Source: a virus. From it: a DNA stretch of 64,000 bases. A program made the translations under genes and the position numbers. The DNA is taken from positions 1 through 64,000 of IMG/VR virus record IMGVR_UViG_3300017971_000283, one strand, 5' to 3'. Position 1 is the first letter of the stretch. The number at the start of each line of letters is the position of its first letter. The notes beneath the pieces were generated by a model, which had not been told where the DNA came from, did not search any database, and saw nothing but the letters and a program-made list of their open reading frames with translations. This document shows, one piece after another, positions 1-10,526 of the stretch.

Positions 1-1887
1 ATCCGGATCGATATAATTTGACTTTGGTATTGAAAGGGATTCAGAAACCCCAACATTCCAAAGTTGTTCAGGAGTTTCAACATATACTTCAGGCCCATTA
101 TTTAATTCATCACCAAAAAGTTTTACTTCATTTTCATTATAGTTTATTTGTACTCCCCTTAGAAACATTCTTATAGTTTCGCCTTGATCTTCAAAAACAA
201 CTATCATTCTTGGATAAAGATCTTTCATAATTGAAACTGTTTCACCATCATATGTTACATCTTCACACCAAATTTCGGACAATAAATCTAGTGGAACTAC
301 AATTTTTATTTTTCTGTGATTTTCTAAATATAGTAATTGACTGCCTATACCACCCAATCCATTCCATTGAGTTTCTGTCAAAAATTCATTATTAAAAGAT
401 GGTATTTCATCTACTGTACCTGAAAATGGTCCTAAATCTGTTTCAAAAACAAATGGATCATTTTTTATAAGTCTTTCACCCTCTATTTCTATTGGATATT
501 TTTTTATACAAGTTGTTTTTAAGTTATGAACATATTTTGGATTTATATACTCAGGTTTGTATAAAAATTGATTACTATCTAATGTTAAAATGAAATCTGT
601 ATCAAAACCATCAAATTCAGGAGTCATGATTTCATGCCAAACAACATATTCTTTACTACCAGTTTCATTTCCATATTCATCAAAAGGAATTGATTGATCA
701 TCTTTTTCAATCATACTTAATCTTCTCACTCCAAAAACTAATCCTTTTGACTTAAAAACATCATCCATAAAATCAAATACAGACTTGTTTTCAGTCGCAT
801 AATGTCCAATTTCTGGATATGTAATTCCAGTTGATATTAATGGCGATATTGGAAAATTGCAATTATCAATAAAGTTAAAATATATATTTAATACGACTTC
901 AATACGTGTGTATATAGTCAACAATGACATCCCTGAAATAGTTACAGGTGCTATTGGCTCTGCATTTAACTCCACATATGGGAGACTGGCACAAGTAGAA
1001 TAATTGACAATATTTCCTAAAATACAAGTGCCCGCATTATCATAAAGCCTCCACTGGGTTTCTGTATATATACATCCTGTTCCGGTAGCTACAAAAGGAA
1101 TATCAACTGTCAAAACATTTCCTGCTTTTACTTCAATTTCATAACCGTTTCCGCCATCTTCAACAGGATCATAAACTCCATCAACATCAGTTTCAAAATA
1201 TACAAAATCACCAACAAATAAAAATGTTGAATCGGCAACAGTAACATCTGTTTTTGCTCCTGCCGCTGCTGAAGCCATACTAACAATTTCTGCTCCGGGG
1301 TACCCAAATGGTCCACCAATAAAAGCCCTGTAATAAGTGGGATTGCTATTTTCATCCTGTATCCTTACAGGAATTTCATTTCTAACAGCTCCAAAAACAT
1401 GAGGTAAAATAGATTTTTCATTATTATCTATTTGCATTGTATATAAAAGATCTGTTTTCTCCCTTGTTGCAGTAACACTACCAACAGTTAGGGTACTAGT
1501 ATCAAGTTGTGGAGCTTCTTCAACCAATTCATAAGTTATTTCGGGACCATCTGAATTTATATCTTTTAGTTGGATCAATCCTGAAAATAATAGTTTTGAA
1601 TATCCAACCATTAATGATTTTCCAAAAAAAATTTGAGTATCTAGTATTTTTGGAAAATAAGGATAGTTATCAAAAATATTTTTATTTAAAATCATATTTC
1701 CAAATTTTGCTTTAAATTGACCACCTTTGTAATCTGAAATTTCTTGTCTAAATTCATCAATTGAAATTAATCCATCCTTATAATTTTGAGATGAGAATGC
1801 AAAGTCAGCTTCAGATGTTAAATTCCTATTTGAAACAAAAAAACCTTCATTTCTATTTCTATCAACAATATGAATAAATATATACAT
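1..1887 (-). CDS. Tail tip/hub protein, N-terminal part (runs off window)
   Basis: The frame opens at ATG 1887 behind an AGGA ribosome site and stays open for 629 codons to the window edge, so the C-terminus is missing. It starts 14 bases after the stop of the previous tail gene. The product begins MYIFIHIVDRNRNEGFF and looks beta-rich, with no signal peptide or membrane segment. I recognise no family. Its place two genes downstream of the tape measure is where siphophages encode tail hub, tip or receptor-binding proteins, so that role is inferred from position only. Confidence 0.7.
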   Translation of the reverse strand, partial: MYIFIHIVDRNRNEGFFVSNRNLTSEADFAFSSQNYKDGLISIDEFRQEISDYKGGQFKAKFGNMILNKNIFDNYPYFPKILDTQIFFGKSLMVGYSKLLFSGLIQLKDINSDGPEITYELVEEAPQLDTSTLTVGSVTATREKTDLLYTMQIDNNEKSILPHVFGAVRNEIPVRIQDENSNPTYYRAFIGGPFGYPGAEIVSMASAAAGAKTDVTVADSTFLFVGDFVYFETDVDGVYDPVEDGGNGYEIEVKAGNVLTVDIPFVATGTGCIYTETQWRLYDNAGTCILGNIVNYSTCASLPYVELNAEPIAPVTISGMSLLTIYTRIEVVLNIYFNFIDNCNFPISPLISTGITYPEIGHYATENKSVFDFMDDVFKSKGLVFGVRRLSMIEKDDQSIPFDEYGNETGSKEYVVWHEIMTPEFDGFDTDFILTLDSNQFLYKPEYINPKYVHNLKTTCIKKYPIEIEGERLIKNDPFVFETDLGPFSGTVDEIPSFNNEFLTETQWNGLGGIGSQLLYLENHRKIKIVVPLDLLSEIWCEDVTYDGETVSIMKDLYPRMIVVFEDQGETIRMFLRGVQINYNENEVKLFGDELNNGPEVYVETPEQLWNVGVSESLSIPKSNYIDPD

Positions 1888-1901
1888 TTTTTTATTTCCT
1901 T

Positions 1902-2735
1902 TTAGTTTTCCATATAAGCTATTTCTTCAATTGAAAAACTTACCTTGCTATCTATAGCCCTTGCTGTTGAGCTTATACTTAATGAACCAAATAACAAGTT
2001 TTCATAAGTATCTGCCATAATCTTGCAAGGTACTGGCATTTTCCCTGATACATAATGTCTTGCAATAAATTCTGATTCTCCATTATCTAATAGTTCTGAA
2101 GTTACCATTCCTGTAAATTTTCTTTTGATTGGTCCTTTGCTTCTATACATAGAGTAATCATTTAATTTTTTATATGATCCTTCATCAATAATCGATTGTT
2201 TCAATCCTTTTTCAGGATCAAGGCTTTCAAAATAATTCCCATAATCCTGAATATAATTAGCATTGTTTGGGTGTCTTGAAATTCCTAATCTTAAAAAAGC
2301 AACTGTTGGATCAGAAGCAAATGCAAACTTTACAGTTGCTCCTCTACCTGCCGTTTCTGAAAGATCAATGAAAGAATGATAGATATTAAAATCTTTCCTT
2401 ACCCTCTCAATAGTTGGATAAATCCAAGATCCGGTATCAGCTCCTAAATAATCAATTGGTCTTACGGAAAAAGTTGCATTACCAGGTGATGCATATCCGA
2501 CATATAAATATTGTAAGGTATGTAAATTTGCAGTACCACCAGAGGCAACAACACCAGATTGATGCAATGCCTCAATTTTAACCTGCCAAGTTGCTGTTGT
2601 AGCACTTTTACATACACTCGTAGGATATGAGTTCAATAAATTTTCAGCTTCAAATCCTACTACTTCATCAGCAGGATTAACATGTGCAACTTGAACATCA
2701 ATTAAATTTTCAGGTAATTCAAAAATAGCTTTCAT
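1902..2735 (-). CDS. Distal tail protein candidate
   Basis: This 277-residue protein follows the tape measure gene by 11 bases and precedes the tail-tip gene by 14, all in one transcription unit. It has no membrane segment and mixes a beta-rich middle with a C-terminal stretch resembling tail components (conserved-looking KRKFTGMVTSELLDNGESEF near residue 205). Siphophages commonly encode the distal tail (Dit) protein exactly here, so a Dit-like role is inferred. I do not recognise the sequence family itself. Confidence 0.6.
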   Translation of the reverse strand: MKAIFELPENLIDVQVAHVNPADEVVGFEAENLLNSYPTSVCKSATTATWQVKIEALHQSGVVASGGTANLHTLQYLYVGYASPGNATFSVRPIDYLGADTGSWIYPTIERVRKDFNIYHSFIDLSETAGRGATVKFAFASDPTVAFLRLGISRHPNNANYIQDYGNYFESLDPEKGLKQSIIDEGSYKKLNDYSMYRSKGPIKRKFTGMVTSELLDNGESEFIARHYVSGKMPVPCKIMADTYENLLFGSLSISSTARAIDSKVSFSIEEIAYMEN

Positions 2736-2746
2736 AAAAAAATTCC

Positions 2747-5700
2747 TTATTTATAAATTTTCATTTCAGATGGAACATTTCTCCTATCCCTTTCAACAAT
2801 TACTTCTTCTGATACCCTTTTTATTATCTTTTTGTCAAATTCAACATCAATATTATTTTCAATTTTTATTGGTTCATTATCTCTTTCTCTTAATAGTGCT
2901 TTTATTTCTCTTAATTCTGAAACTATTGTAGAGTCAGTTTGAATTCTACTTCCAGCCATATTTTCAAATCTTGACAAGTCTCCTGAATTAAGTTCTTCAA
3001 GGGCTCGAATACCTTCTGCTGTAATTATTCCTTCAGCTCCAGTTTTGACCGATATTAACCCATCATCACCCAATGACCTATCGATCATACCTCCAGTAGC
3101 ATAAGGTGGTGCTGGAAGACCGTGTTGTTTAAGTACTTGCTCCATATCATAGTGCCAAACCTCATATCTATGACCGTGGCTTTCAATTAAAGCCTTCATA
3201 TCTTCTTTACCCAATTGATTAAAATAATTCAAAACTTTTGTTGCTGCTTCTTTTTTTGTATAATCCCATCCAGGATATTTTCTACTAATCGCTGCCAAAT
3301 CAACAGTTGGAGTATTCTTATACAATTGAGCTATTTGTCCAGCAGCACTAAATTGACTTGCGAGTTGTGAAAGATCTGTTCCAGTCCCGAATGAAAAGGA
3401 TTCACCACTTGCACCTTGAAAAAATGCAGTATTCGCACCTGTAACAGTTGTTGTACCAAATCCTGCGATTTCTTGAGTATATCCAACGCCCTTGGATATT
3501 AGTGCTGCAATATCTTGCTGCCATCTATTAATATCATACTCAAAGGCAAATTTTAATTGAGTTACAGTGGTCCCACCAATTCCAGCCTCATCCATTTGTT
3601 TTTTTATAGTATCCCAAGAACCTTGGCCTGTAGCACCCAATGAACTTATGAATTTCATTGTTGCTGTACTATCCCATCCAGTCTCCCCGGCAACAAAACC
3701 AAGAGCATCCATTTTTGCTGCAATTGGACCTTCAAAATTTTCAACAAATTCACTCATAAATGTCATTGTTACTACGCCATCAGTTCCATATTGTTCAAAA
3801 ATACCACTTATTAAACTGATGGCAGATTTAGAATCACCGGTTATTCCTCCCCAATTTATATTTAAGACCGCTTCCTTATCAGCCAGACCTTTCATAGCAT
3901 CTTCAATTGATTTGGATAAAACTTTAAATTGAGCATTGACATCGGATAAATCAGCTTTAGTTCCGGTATCTCTACTAATACCGCCTGATATACCGACACC
4001 TGTTGCAGTGGCAGTTTGAGTGGTTGAATCTTTTACATTTTTTAAGAACTGATCAGGTGTCATAGTTGTTTTTAAATTTTCAAGATCGCTCATGGTATCA
4101 CTATAAATTTTTTGATATGTTGTACTTGATCCTAAATGTGATTGAGCTTGCTCTAAATACTGAGATGAAAATTTAACAAATTCTTGAACTTCTTCTTTCC
4201 CTCCTGTTTGTGCTTCTGCTCTTAATTTTTCATAATCTTTTGTTGCCATTTCGAATTTTTCTTTAATAGTAGAAACATTTAGGGCACCATATTTCATACC
4301 ATTAATTGTATTATCAATTGTTTTAACTAAACTTTCCATTATTTCTGTTGCTTTTATCCATTTATCTGCTGCTTCAGTAGACGCTTCCATTGCCTCTATA
4401 ATCGATCCTTGCCCTGTACCCATACCTCCTGATATTTGACTTTTGGCTTGTTGTTGCGCCTCTGATGAGGCCTGACCATACCATTGGACTAAAAGATCAG
4501 ATGCAGCAGACAAACTTTCTGCTGTTCCCATACTAATTTGAGTTTGTAGATTTTTCATTGTAAACTCAGCAGAAGTACCACCGCCAGCTTTAAATTCAAT
4601 TTCTGCAATTTGTTGTCTAATATTATCAAATTTTACTGTAGCTTCATCCGCCATATTTAGAATTGAATTTCTAATAGTGGAAATTCTTTGAACTTCTAAG
4701 TTTGTATAGTCGACAACTGTTCCCCCAAGCTGCTTCAATGTTTCTCTATGTTTTTCATAAGCGGCATTTGTATTTTTTACTATAGACTCAACAGCACCAA
4801 GGCTTTCTTGACTTTGAGCAAGGCCATTTATAAAGTTTTCCCTTTCAGATGCAAAAGCACTGTTCATTGCCGTAAAGTCTTCAGTTGTTCCACCAAGTTG
4901 ACGAATACTTTCTGTCATTTCCTCAACTTTTGTTCTAGATTCTTCAGTCCCGGCAATCGAATTAATTAGGGCCTGTCTTTTATCTGCAAAAGCATCATTT
5001 TCTCTTTTTATAAATTCAGCTTGTTTTACTCGTACTTCACCAAGAGCTGTTTCTGAAAACCCAAGTTCTTCAAGTGCTAATAATTGACTGTCAAAAGCAG
5101 TTCCAAGAACTTCAAATCTTGCGGCATATTCGGTTAAGGGTTCCGCCAATGAAATATCAAGGGCTGAATTTATATCAGTCCAAACCTGCTCTATTTGTTG
5201 CATTATTTCAAGGCGTTGGAATGCTGTATCTATTGCATCCATATAAACCGGCTCACCCTCTTCAGTTACAACACCTTTTCCTTCCTCATCAATTTTTTGA
5301 AATTGTTGAGCTATTAAACTACTTTTTGTTTCTTGTGTTAATAAATTTGCACCAATTTCCCCGCCTGCTTGAATATATTGATCAATTAAAGAAATTGTTG
5401 CATCATCCATTACCTGAGAAATTTTATCTTGATAATTAGTTAAAAACCTTGTGATATCTTGTTGCCAGTTTTTTGCATTTAATCTTCCTTCAGGAATTTC
5501 AAAAGTAAAGTCTCCATATGCTTCTAATTGATTAGCAAGAGCAGAAGCATATTCATCGGGTAATTTACCCATTCTATCTAGAGCTTGTTCATTAAAAGTA
5601 TCATTGATATCATTAATTCCATTTTTATAGCTAGCTTCGATCATAGCATACCAATGCATATCATCAGTAATTTCTGTTTCTTTTAATCTGGAGGCAAACC

Positions 5701-8700
5701 CTTTATCTCTACTCCAAGATTGATCTTCCATATAAGTTTGGACATCTTCTTGTTTTCCTAAGTCTCCAAATCGATAAAAATTTTCTTTATTTAATCCAAA
5801 AGCATCACCTATAAAAGAATTTTTTCCAAGTATTGCTGATGTTCCTAAAAGTCCTGATGTAGAAAGTAGTTTTCCAAAACCACCTAATTCGTCTGATGCC
5901 CACTTAGAAAGTAATGCTCCACCTGGATCAGTCCATTCGGCAACAGCAGCACCTCCTGATTTCCATCTTCCCTCAACATCTCCACTTTTCATTGCTGCTG
6001 CAAATTGCTGACCTCCTGTCCTATAATTCTCACCAAATAATTTTTGACTCGCATAAACCATTGCAGGATCAGCAGAATAATCACCAGTACTTACATCTCC
6101 AACCTCTACCCATTTGCCGCCTGATACCATACCTCCCTCAGTTCTTTCAGTCATACCTCTACCGGCTTGCCAACCGACATTAACAAGACTCCCAACCCAT
6201 CCCATTTGACCAAGACCTTCTGCAACTTTATCTAATTTTTTTTGAGTTTCCGTTTGTGCTGCTCCCTCAATTCTAAATCTATATGAAAAATGTTCTGCTA
6301 TATCTGCAAAAGCACCTTTATTTGCAATGAGAAATTCTTTCATTTCTCCCATTGAAAGCCCATCTTTAAAAGCACCACCAAGTTTCCCGATTAATGACGT
6401 AAAGTTTTCTTTTAAATTTTCATCAAGATCACTTAAAAAAGTGTCCATTAATAATTCAATAGTTGGCCCATATCTTTTTTGTCCCTCTAATCCTTCAATT
6501 CTCCATTCTCCCTTTTGTCTAACAGCTTGTTTTTCAGGGGAATCTCCTCGACCATATAAATTATTAAGTTCTTCTTCAAGTTGCCCCTTTAACCCTTCAA
6601 CATAAGAGTCAATTTCGTTACCATCTAAAATTCCACCTCTAAAACTTTTTTTAGCTTTTTCAAGTTCTTCTTTATCTTTTTTTGCCCTTTCCTCATCTTC
6701 AAAAAGAATCATTTGCGCTCTTTTTGAAGCTTCTTCTTTTCCTCCCATTAATGGATCTTCTTTTACTCCCTTTTCATATTTTTTCATTAATTTTTCTTGT
6801 TCTTTTAAAGCCTTTTCCCTTGCCCTTACTTCATGATCAAGTTGCTTATCAACTATTGTCATATGTTTGTCATAATATAAATCCCAAAGGGCATCCCAGT
6901 CTTGGGCATATTGTTCTTGATCAGTAAACCATCTGTCAAGATTATCCAATTCCTTTTCATATTTATTCATACCCATTTGAGCTATTTCAATATTTAATTT
7001 ATCATTTATTTCTTTTTTCTTTTTATTTTCCTTTTCAGCAATTTTAATTAATTCTTTTGAAAGTTTTTCTTCTCTTATTTTTTTTTCTTTTACTGCTTTT
7101 TCTTCTATTTCTTTTTGTTTTTTTATAGATTCCGATAATAACTTATCAGATTTTTCTTTTGCCTTTGCTCTAGCTTCTTCAAGTGTCATTACTTTTTTTA
7201 CAGAGTCACCCTTTTTAAACATTGCTTCTGCTTCTTTCATACTTGATTCATAAGTTCTTTTATTCAAATCAAGCTCTTTTCTTTTTTGCTCATCAAGTTT
7301 TTTTAAGTTTTCTAAATATTGTTTTGTTGCATTTTCATTTATTCCCATTCTTTCTTTTTCAGCTTTTATTGTTGCTTCAGCTTTTTGTTTGATTTCTTCT
7401 TTTGTTCTTTTTGATTCCTCTCTTAATTTTCTTGTGACATCGAGGAAACTTTCACTGCCTCCAATGGCGTCTTTCATCGCCCCTGAAAAACCCTTTAAAC
7501 TTTTAGCTAAATCATCTTGTCCAATAAAACTTAATGCTTTGGCAAGTGTATTTACAAAAGTTGCCATATTTTCCAATATAGTATCGAAAAAACCAAGAAA
7601 AACGGATTTCATTCCTTCAACTGTTACAGCACCTATATATTTGATCGATTCCCAAAAAGAAGCAAATGAGGCAGATGCACCATGAGTTTTTTCAATAATA
7701 TATTCAGCAAAACCTTCCATCCCATAATTAATTGTTTCAAAAGCCTTTTTCCCGGAATATTCAACTTCAATCCATGCTTTGGAAAAAGAATTAATTATTT
7801 CAATCATTGTTGCTCTTACACCTTCAACATTTTCATCTAGCCATCTTCCTAATTGAAATCCGGCTACTGCTGCCATTAAAACACCAAGGGCAACCTGGAT
7901 CATTGTGATTGATCCAGCGGCAACTTGAGCCCTTACACTATTTGTAGCCAGTACTTTATTAAAAGAGCTAAAAAGACCTGTTCCGGTAGCTACAGAAACA
8001 TTATTAGCTTGAATAGCCGTATTATATAACCATGTTGCTGCTGTTGTTGCTGCTGTAATAGTTTTTAATGTCGTCATTATTGCTATATAGGCCAAAACTC
8101 CTTGGCCTAATTTAACAAAAAAATCTGCAAGTTTTAAAATATTATCAGCATGATCTTTAATAAAACTTGCAGTATCTTTTAATGCCCCATAGATTGAGGC
8201 CTTATACTCATCAAAAACATTGATTGCTTGGTCTTGTAAAACTGAACTCAATTCTTTAAAAGCACCAGAAACAGTTGAAGACATTATACCGGCAAGCTCT
8301 TCAGTTTCACCACCAACATTATTAAGTTTTTCTTTTAAATCATCATATGTAGACAAGCTGTCTTTAATAATTAAAGCACTTGAAACCTGTTCTCTTCCAA
8401 ATGCTTTTTCCATTTCTGTTGCTGTCCATCCAGCTTCAGATGCTTTTTCAAAAACTAATCTTAACTTATCTTGAGATGAATTAAGCTCATCAGTTGAAAT
8501 ACCAAGCATACCGGCAGCTTTCCCGGTACTTAGCATAATACCTTTCAACATATTACCTGCTTGACTGGCTTTGATACCACCATTGGCCATAGTGCCTAAG
8601 TATGCTGAAAGTGATTCAACTTCAATACCCATACCCTTTGCTACTGGTGCAGCATATTTAAAGGCTTCACCAAGCATATTGATATCTGTATTTGCTCTTG

Positions 8701-9484
8701 TACTCGTACTAACTAAAATATCAGTAAATCTTGAAAGGTCATTTACACCCAATCCCATTGCTGTCATAGAATCGGTTACAATATCAGAAGCCCTACCAAG
8801 TTCAAGTTCACCGGCAGTTGCAAGATTTAAAATTTTAGGTAATGATGCTATTGAAGTTGCACTATCCCAACCGGCCAAAGCCATATATTTCAACGCTGTT
8901 CCTGCTTCTGTAGCACTAAATTTCGTCGTACTTCCTGCCTCTCTTGCTGCTTTTTGTAAGTCTTTAAATGCCTGCCCACCACCTTCAACACTCATATTGA
9001 TATCAGACATAATACCGCCAACAGTAGTCATAGTCTGCTGGAAGGCTGAACCAATACTTAAAATTTCTTTGACCATATATTGTGCTGAAAATCCAGCAGC
9101 AAACCCCATCACCATACTTTTAAAAGAGGCTTTTATTTTATCAAATGATTTGCTTGTAGATGTGGCTTGGCTTTTAATTTTTTCAAAAGAAGAAGTAATG
9201 GTTTTTGTACCTCTTTCAATATTTGCAGTATCTAATTGAGGTCTTTTAATTTTTTCAAGTGAGGTTTGAGTTTTTATAGCACTTTTTTTAATTTGATCAA
9301 AAGAAGAAGTAACAATTTTCGTATTGGATTGAACTTTTGCAGTGTCTACTGAAGGGTCAATTTTATCAAAAGTTTTTTGCGTAGAATCAGCATCTTTCTG
9401 AATTTTACTTAAAGATTCAGAAATTACTTTTTGACCTTTTACAAAATCAGAAGTATCTAGACTTACTTTAATTGGAGAGGGCAT
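2747..9484 (-). CDS. Tail tape measure protein
   Basis: At 2245 residues this is the longest gene. Residues 1-105 carry three imperfect copies of a Ser/Lys-rich unit ending FDKI, SLEKI or FDKIK. Residues about 130-330 match the TP901-type tape measure core (STKFSATEAGTALKYMALAG and neighbouring Gly/Ala helices). Hydrophobic segments follow near 455-545, then long Lys/Glu coiled coil near 690-900 and a largely helical C-terminal half. Tape measure proteins set tail length at roughly 0.15 nm per residue, which would imply a tail of about 300 nm or more unless it is processed. It begins 47 bases after the chaperone extension stop, behind AAGGAT. Confidence 0.95.
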   Translation of the reverse strand: MPSPIKVSLDTSDFVKGQKVISESLSKIQKDADSTQKTFDKIDPSVDTAKVQSNTKIVTSSFDQIKKSAIKTQTSLEKIKRPQLDTANIERGTKTITSSFEKIKSQATSTSKSFDKIKASFKSMVMGFAAGFSAQYMVKEILSIGSAFQQTMTTVGGIMSDINMSVEGGGQAFKDLQKAAREAGSTTKFSATEAGTALKYMALAGWDSATSIASLPKILNLATAGELELGRASDIVTDSMTAMGLGVNDLSRFTDILVSTSTRANTDINMLGEAFKYAAPVAKGMGIEVESLSAYLGTMANGGIKASQAGNMLKGIMLSTGKAAGMLGISTDELNSSQDKLRLVFEKASEAGWTATEMEKAFGREQVSSALIIKDSLSTYDDLKEKLNNVGGETEELAGIMSSTVSGAFKELSSVLQDQAINVFDEYKASIYGALKDTASFIKDHADNILKLADFFVKLGQGVLAYIAIMTTLKTITAATTAATWLYNTAIQANNVSVATGTGLFSSFNKVLATNSVRAQVAAGSITMIQVALGVLMAAVAGFQLGRWLDENVEGVRATMIEIINSFSKAWIEVEYSGKKAFETINYGMEGFAEYIIEKTHGASASFASFWESIKYIGAVTVEGMKSVFLGFFDTILENMATFVNTLAKALSFIGQDDLAKSLKGFSGAMKDAIGGSESFLDVTRKLREESKRTKEEIKQKAEATIKAEKERMGINENATKQYLENLKKLDEQKRKELDLNKRTYESSMKEAEAMFKKGDSVKKVMTLEEARAKAKEKSDKLLSESIKKQKEIEEKAVKEKKIREEKLSKELIKIAEKENKKKKEINDKLNIEIAQMGMNKYEKELDNLDRWFTDQEQYAQDWDALWDLYYDKHMTIVDKQLDHEVRAREKALKEQEKLMKKYEKGVKEDPLMGGKEEASKRAQMILFEDEERAKKDKEELEKAKKSFRGGILDGNEIDSYVEGLKGQLEEELNNLYGRGDSPEKQAVRQKGEWRIEGLEGQKRYGPTIELLMDTFLSDLDENLKENFTSLIGKLGGAFKDGLSMGEMKEFLIANKGAFADIAEHFSYRFRIEGAAQTETQKKLDKVAEGLGQMGWVGSLVNVGWQAGRGMTERTEGGMVSGGKWVEVGDVSTGDYSADPAMVYASQKLFGENYRTGGQQFAAAMKSGDVEGRWKSGGAAVAEWTDPGGALLSKWASDELGGFGKLLSTSGLLGTSAILGKNSFIGDAFGLNKENFYRFGDLGKQEDVQTYMEDQSWSRDKGFASRLKETEITDDMHWYAMIEASYKNGINDINDTFNEQALDRMGKLPDEYASALANQLEAYGDFTFEIPEGRLNAKNWQQDITRFLTNYQDKISQVMDDATISLIDQYIQAGGEIGANLLTQETKSSLIAQQFQKIDEEGKGVVTEEGEPVYMDAIDTAFQRLEIMQQIEQVWTDINSALDISLAEPLTEYAARFEVLGTAFDSQLLALEELGFSETALGEVRVKQAEFIKRENDAFADKRQALINSIAGTEESRTKVEEMTESIRQLGGTTEDFTAMNSAFASERENFINGLAQSQESLGAVESIVKNTNAAYEKHRETLKQLGGTVVDYTNLEVQRISTIRNSILNMADEATVKFDNIRQQIAEIEFKAGGGTSAEFTMKNLQTQISMGTAESLSAASDLLVQWYGQASSEAQQQAKSQISGGMGTGQGSIIEAMEASTEAADKWIKATEIMESLVKTIDNTINGMKYGALNVSTIKEKFEMATKDYEKLRAEAQTGGKEEVQEFVKFSSQYLEQAQSHLGSSTTYQKIYSDTMSDLENLKTTMTPDQFLKNVKDSTTQTATATGVGISGGISRDTGTKADLSDVNAQFKVLSKSIEDAMKGLADKEAVLNINWGGITGDSKSAISLISGIFEQYGTDGVVTMTFMSEFVENFEGPIAAKMDALGFVAGETGWDSTATMKFISSLGATGQGSWDTIKKQMDEAGIGGTTVTQLKFAFEYDINRWQQDIAALISKGVGYTQEIAGFGTTTVTGANTAFFQGASGESFSFGTGTDLSQLASQFSAAGQIAQLYKNTPTVDLAAISRKYPGWDYTKKEAATKVLNYFNQLGKEDMKALIESHGHRYEVWHYDMEQVLKQHGLPAPPYATGGMIDRSLGDDGLISVKTGAEGIITAEGIRALEELNSGDLSRFENMAGSRIQTDSTIVSELREIKALLRERDNEPIKIENNIDVEFDKKIIKRVSEEVIVERDRRNVPSEMKIYK

Positions 9485-9530
9485 ATCCGATCCTTATCGA
9501 ATGAATATGACCCTCTCATTTTGGGGTTCA

Positions 9531-9896
9531 TTAAGTAGTTTTACTTGCTTGCCATTCCATGTGAACATTATCTAATGCTTTCACGAAACGACGAATTTTT
9601 TGTCTTTCTTCAAAATCCATTATTTGGTTCTCATCCAAATATCCGGTGATAGTTTGATAATCAATAGTTGAGGCTGAAAAGCCATCGCCGGTTTTATATA
9701 GACATAGTTCGCAATATATTTTGTAAATATGTTGTACTCTTTCAAAATCTTGTTTAAGAGGTAATCTATCAACTTTCTTTTTACAGAGTCCATGTCCTTC
9801 ATTTGCTTTTTTGATCCATTCTTGTAAGCCGCCAAAAGTATCTTCACCGGTTTTTTTATTTTTAATTTCTAAAATTACTCTGTAATAATCAGTGAG
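9531..9896 (-). CDS. In-frame extension of the tail chaperone behind a UGA
   Basis: The frame of the upstream chaperone continues for 121 codons after its UGA (9897-9899) and ends at TAA 9531. It fills almost the whole gap to the tape measure gene. No ATG, GTG or TTG with a ribosome site opens it. The +1 and -1 frames at the UGA close within a few codons, so a frameshift there does not explain it. The translated stretch has normal composition, for example DFEERQKIRRFVKALDN. In most tailed phages a frameshift fuses two chaperones (lambda G and GT) at this spot. Here stop-codon readthrough would give a 287-residue fusion. A rare internal start or a recent nonsense mutation are alternatives. Confidence 0.6.
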   Translation of the reverse strand, partial: LTDYYRVILEIKNKKTGEDTFGGLQEWIKKANEGHGLCKKKVDRLPLKQDFERVQHIYKIYCELCLYKTGDGFSASTIDYQTITGYLDENQIMDFEERQKIRRFVKALDNVHMEWQASKTT

Positions 9897-10394
9897 TCAA
9901 GATTCTTCAAAATTATCTTTCTGAATTTGAAAAATTTCTCTTTCAAGACTCATACTCAAAACAAATTCTTTAAATGCTTCAAGTTCAGGATCAGAAAGCC
10001 ATTCATAGGCAGTTTTTACAGAGTAAGGAACCCAAGCATCAGGATTAGTAATTGTTTTTTTTGTAAAACTTTCACTTTCATCTTCAATAAAAAGTCGATT
10101 ATAAATTTCCTCATGATTATCGGATGGCATATTTTCCCAATTCAAAATAATATGGGTTGCCGTTGCTTTATTTATATTTTCATTTACTACACTGTCAGGA
10201 ATACTTTGTCCGAACCTAAGAGTTTTTAGATAAGGTTTGTTTAATTTTTTTACATAATCCTCATAATTTTTATTCCCATGCTTTGCAATTAGCACCTTGC
10301 TTCCATATTCTTCCATACCTGGAACCGGAACCCAAACGCCTTTTTCTGCCATTTTAAGATCATGACCCATTACTTTTTTGAGAGGATTTGCCAT
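9897..10394 (-). CDS. Tail assembly chaperone (gpG-like)
   Basis: The 165-residue product starts at ATG 10394, chosen because it has AGGAGATTAACA directly upstream; a longer frame to 10511 would run through the tube-gene terminator. It sits between the tube and tape measure genes, the usual place of lambda gpG/GT-type chaperones, which coat the tape measure during assembly and are absent from the virion. The protein is acidic toward its C-terminus. It ends in UGA followed by C, a leaky context, and its frame stays open for 121 more codons. Confidence 0.7.
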   Translation of the reverse strand: MANPLKKVMGHDLKMAEKGVWVPVPGMEEYGSKVLIAKHGNKNYEDYVKKLNKPYLKTLRFGQSIPDSVVNENINKATATHIILNWENMPSDNHEEIYNRLFIEDESESFTKKTITNPDAWVPYSVKTAYEWLSDPELEAFKEFVLSMSLEREIFQIQKDNFEES

Positions 10395-10474
10395 TGTTAA
10401 TCTCCTTATTTTTTCTTTTTGATTTAGATTTAATAAAAATAATACTGTTAATAAAAAAAATATTTTAAAAAATG

Positions 10475-10515
10475 GACAGTGATAGTTAATTAAAAAAATA
10501 TCTTCTATCACTGTC
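10475..10515 (-). terminator. Terminator of the tail tube gene
   Basis: An 11-bp perfect stem (GACAGTGATAG with CTATCACTGTC) lies 12 bases after the tube stop. On the minus strand it is followed by CATTTTTTAAAATATTTT, so it should reduce transcription into the chaperone and tape measure genes after the abundant tube protein. Confidence 0.7.
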
Positions 10516-10526
10516 TATTTTTCCCT

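Noticed and set aside
2747-9484. Many open plus-strand stretches inside the tape measure gene, up to 222 codons
   Set aside because: They mirror the minus-strand coding frame, lack ribosome sites and have unnatural composition.
9620-9847. A 75-codon minus-strand frame starting at GTG, as a separate gene
   Set aside because: It overlaps, in another frame, the longer chaperone extension, which has better coding character and fits the gap exactly.
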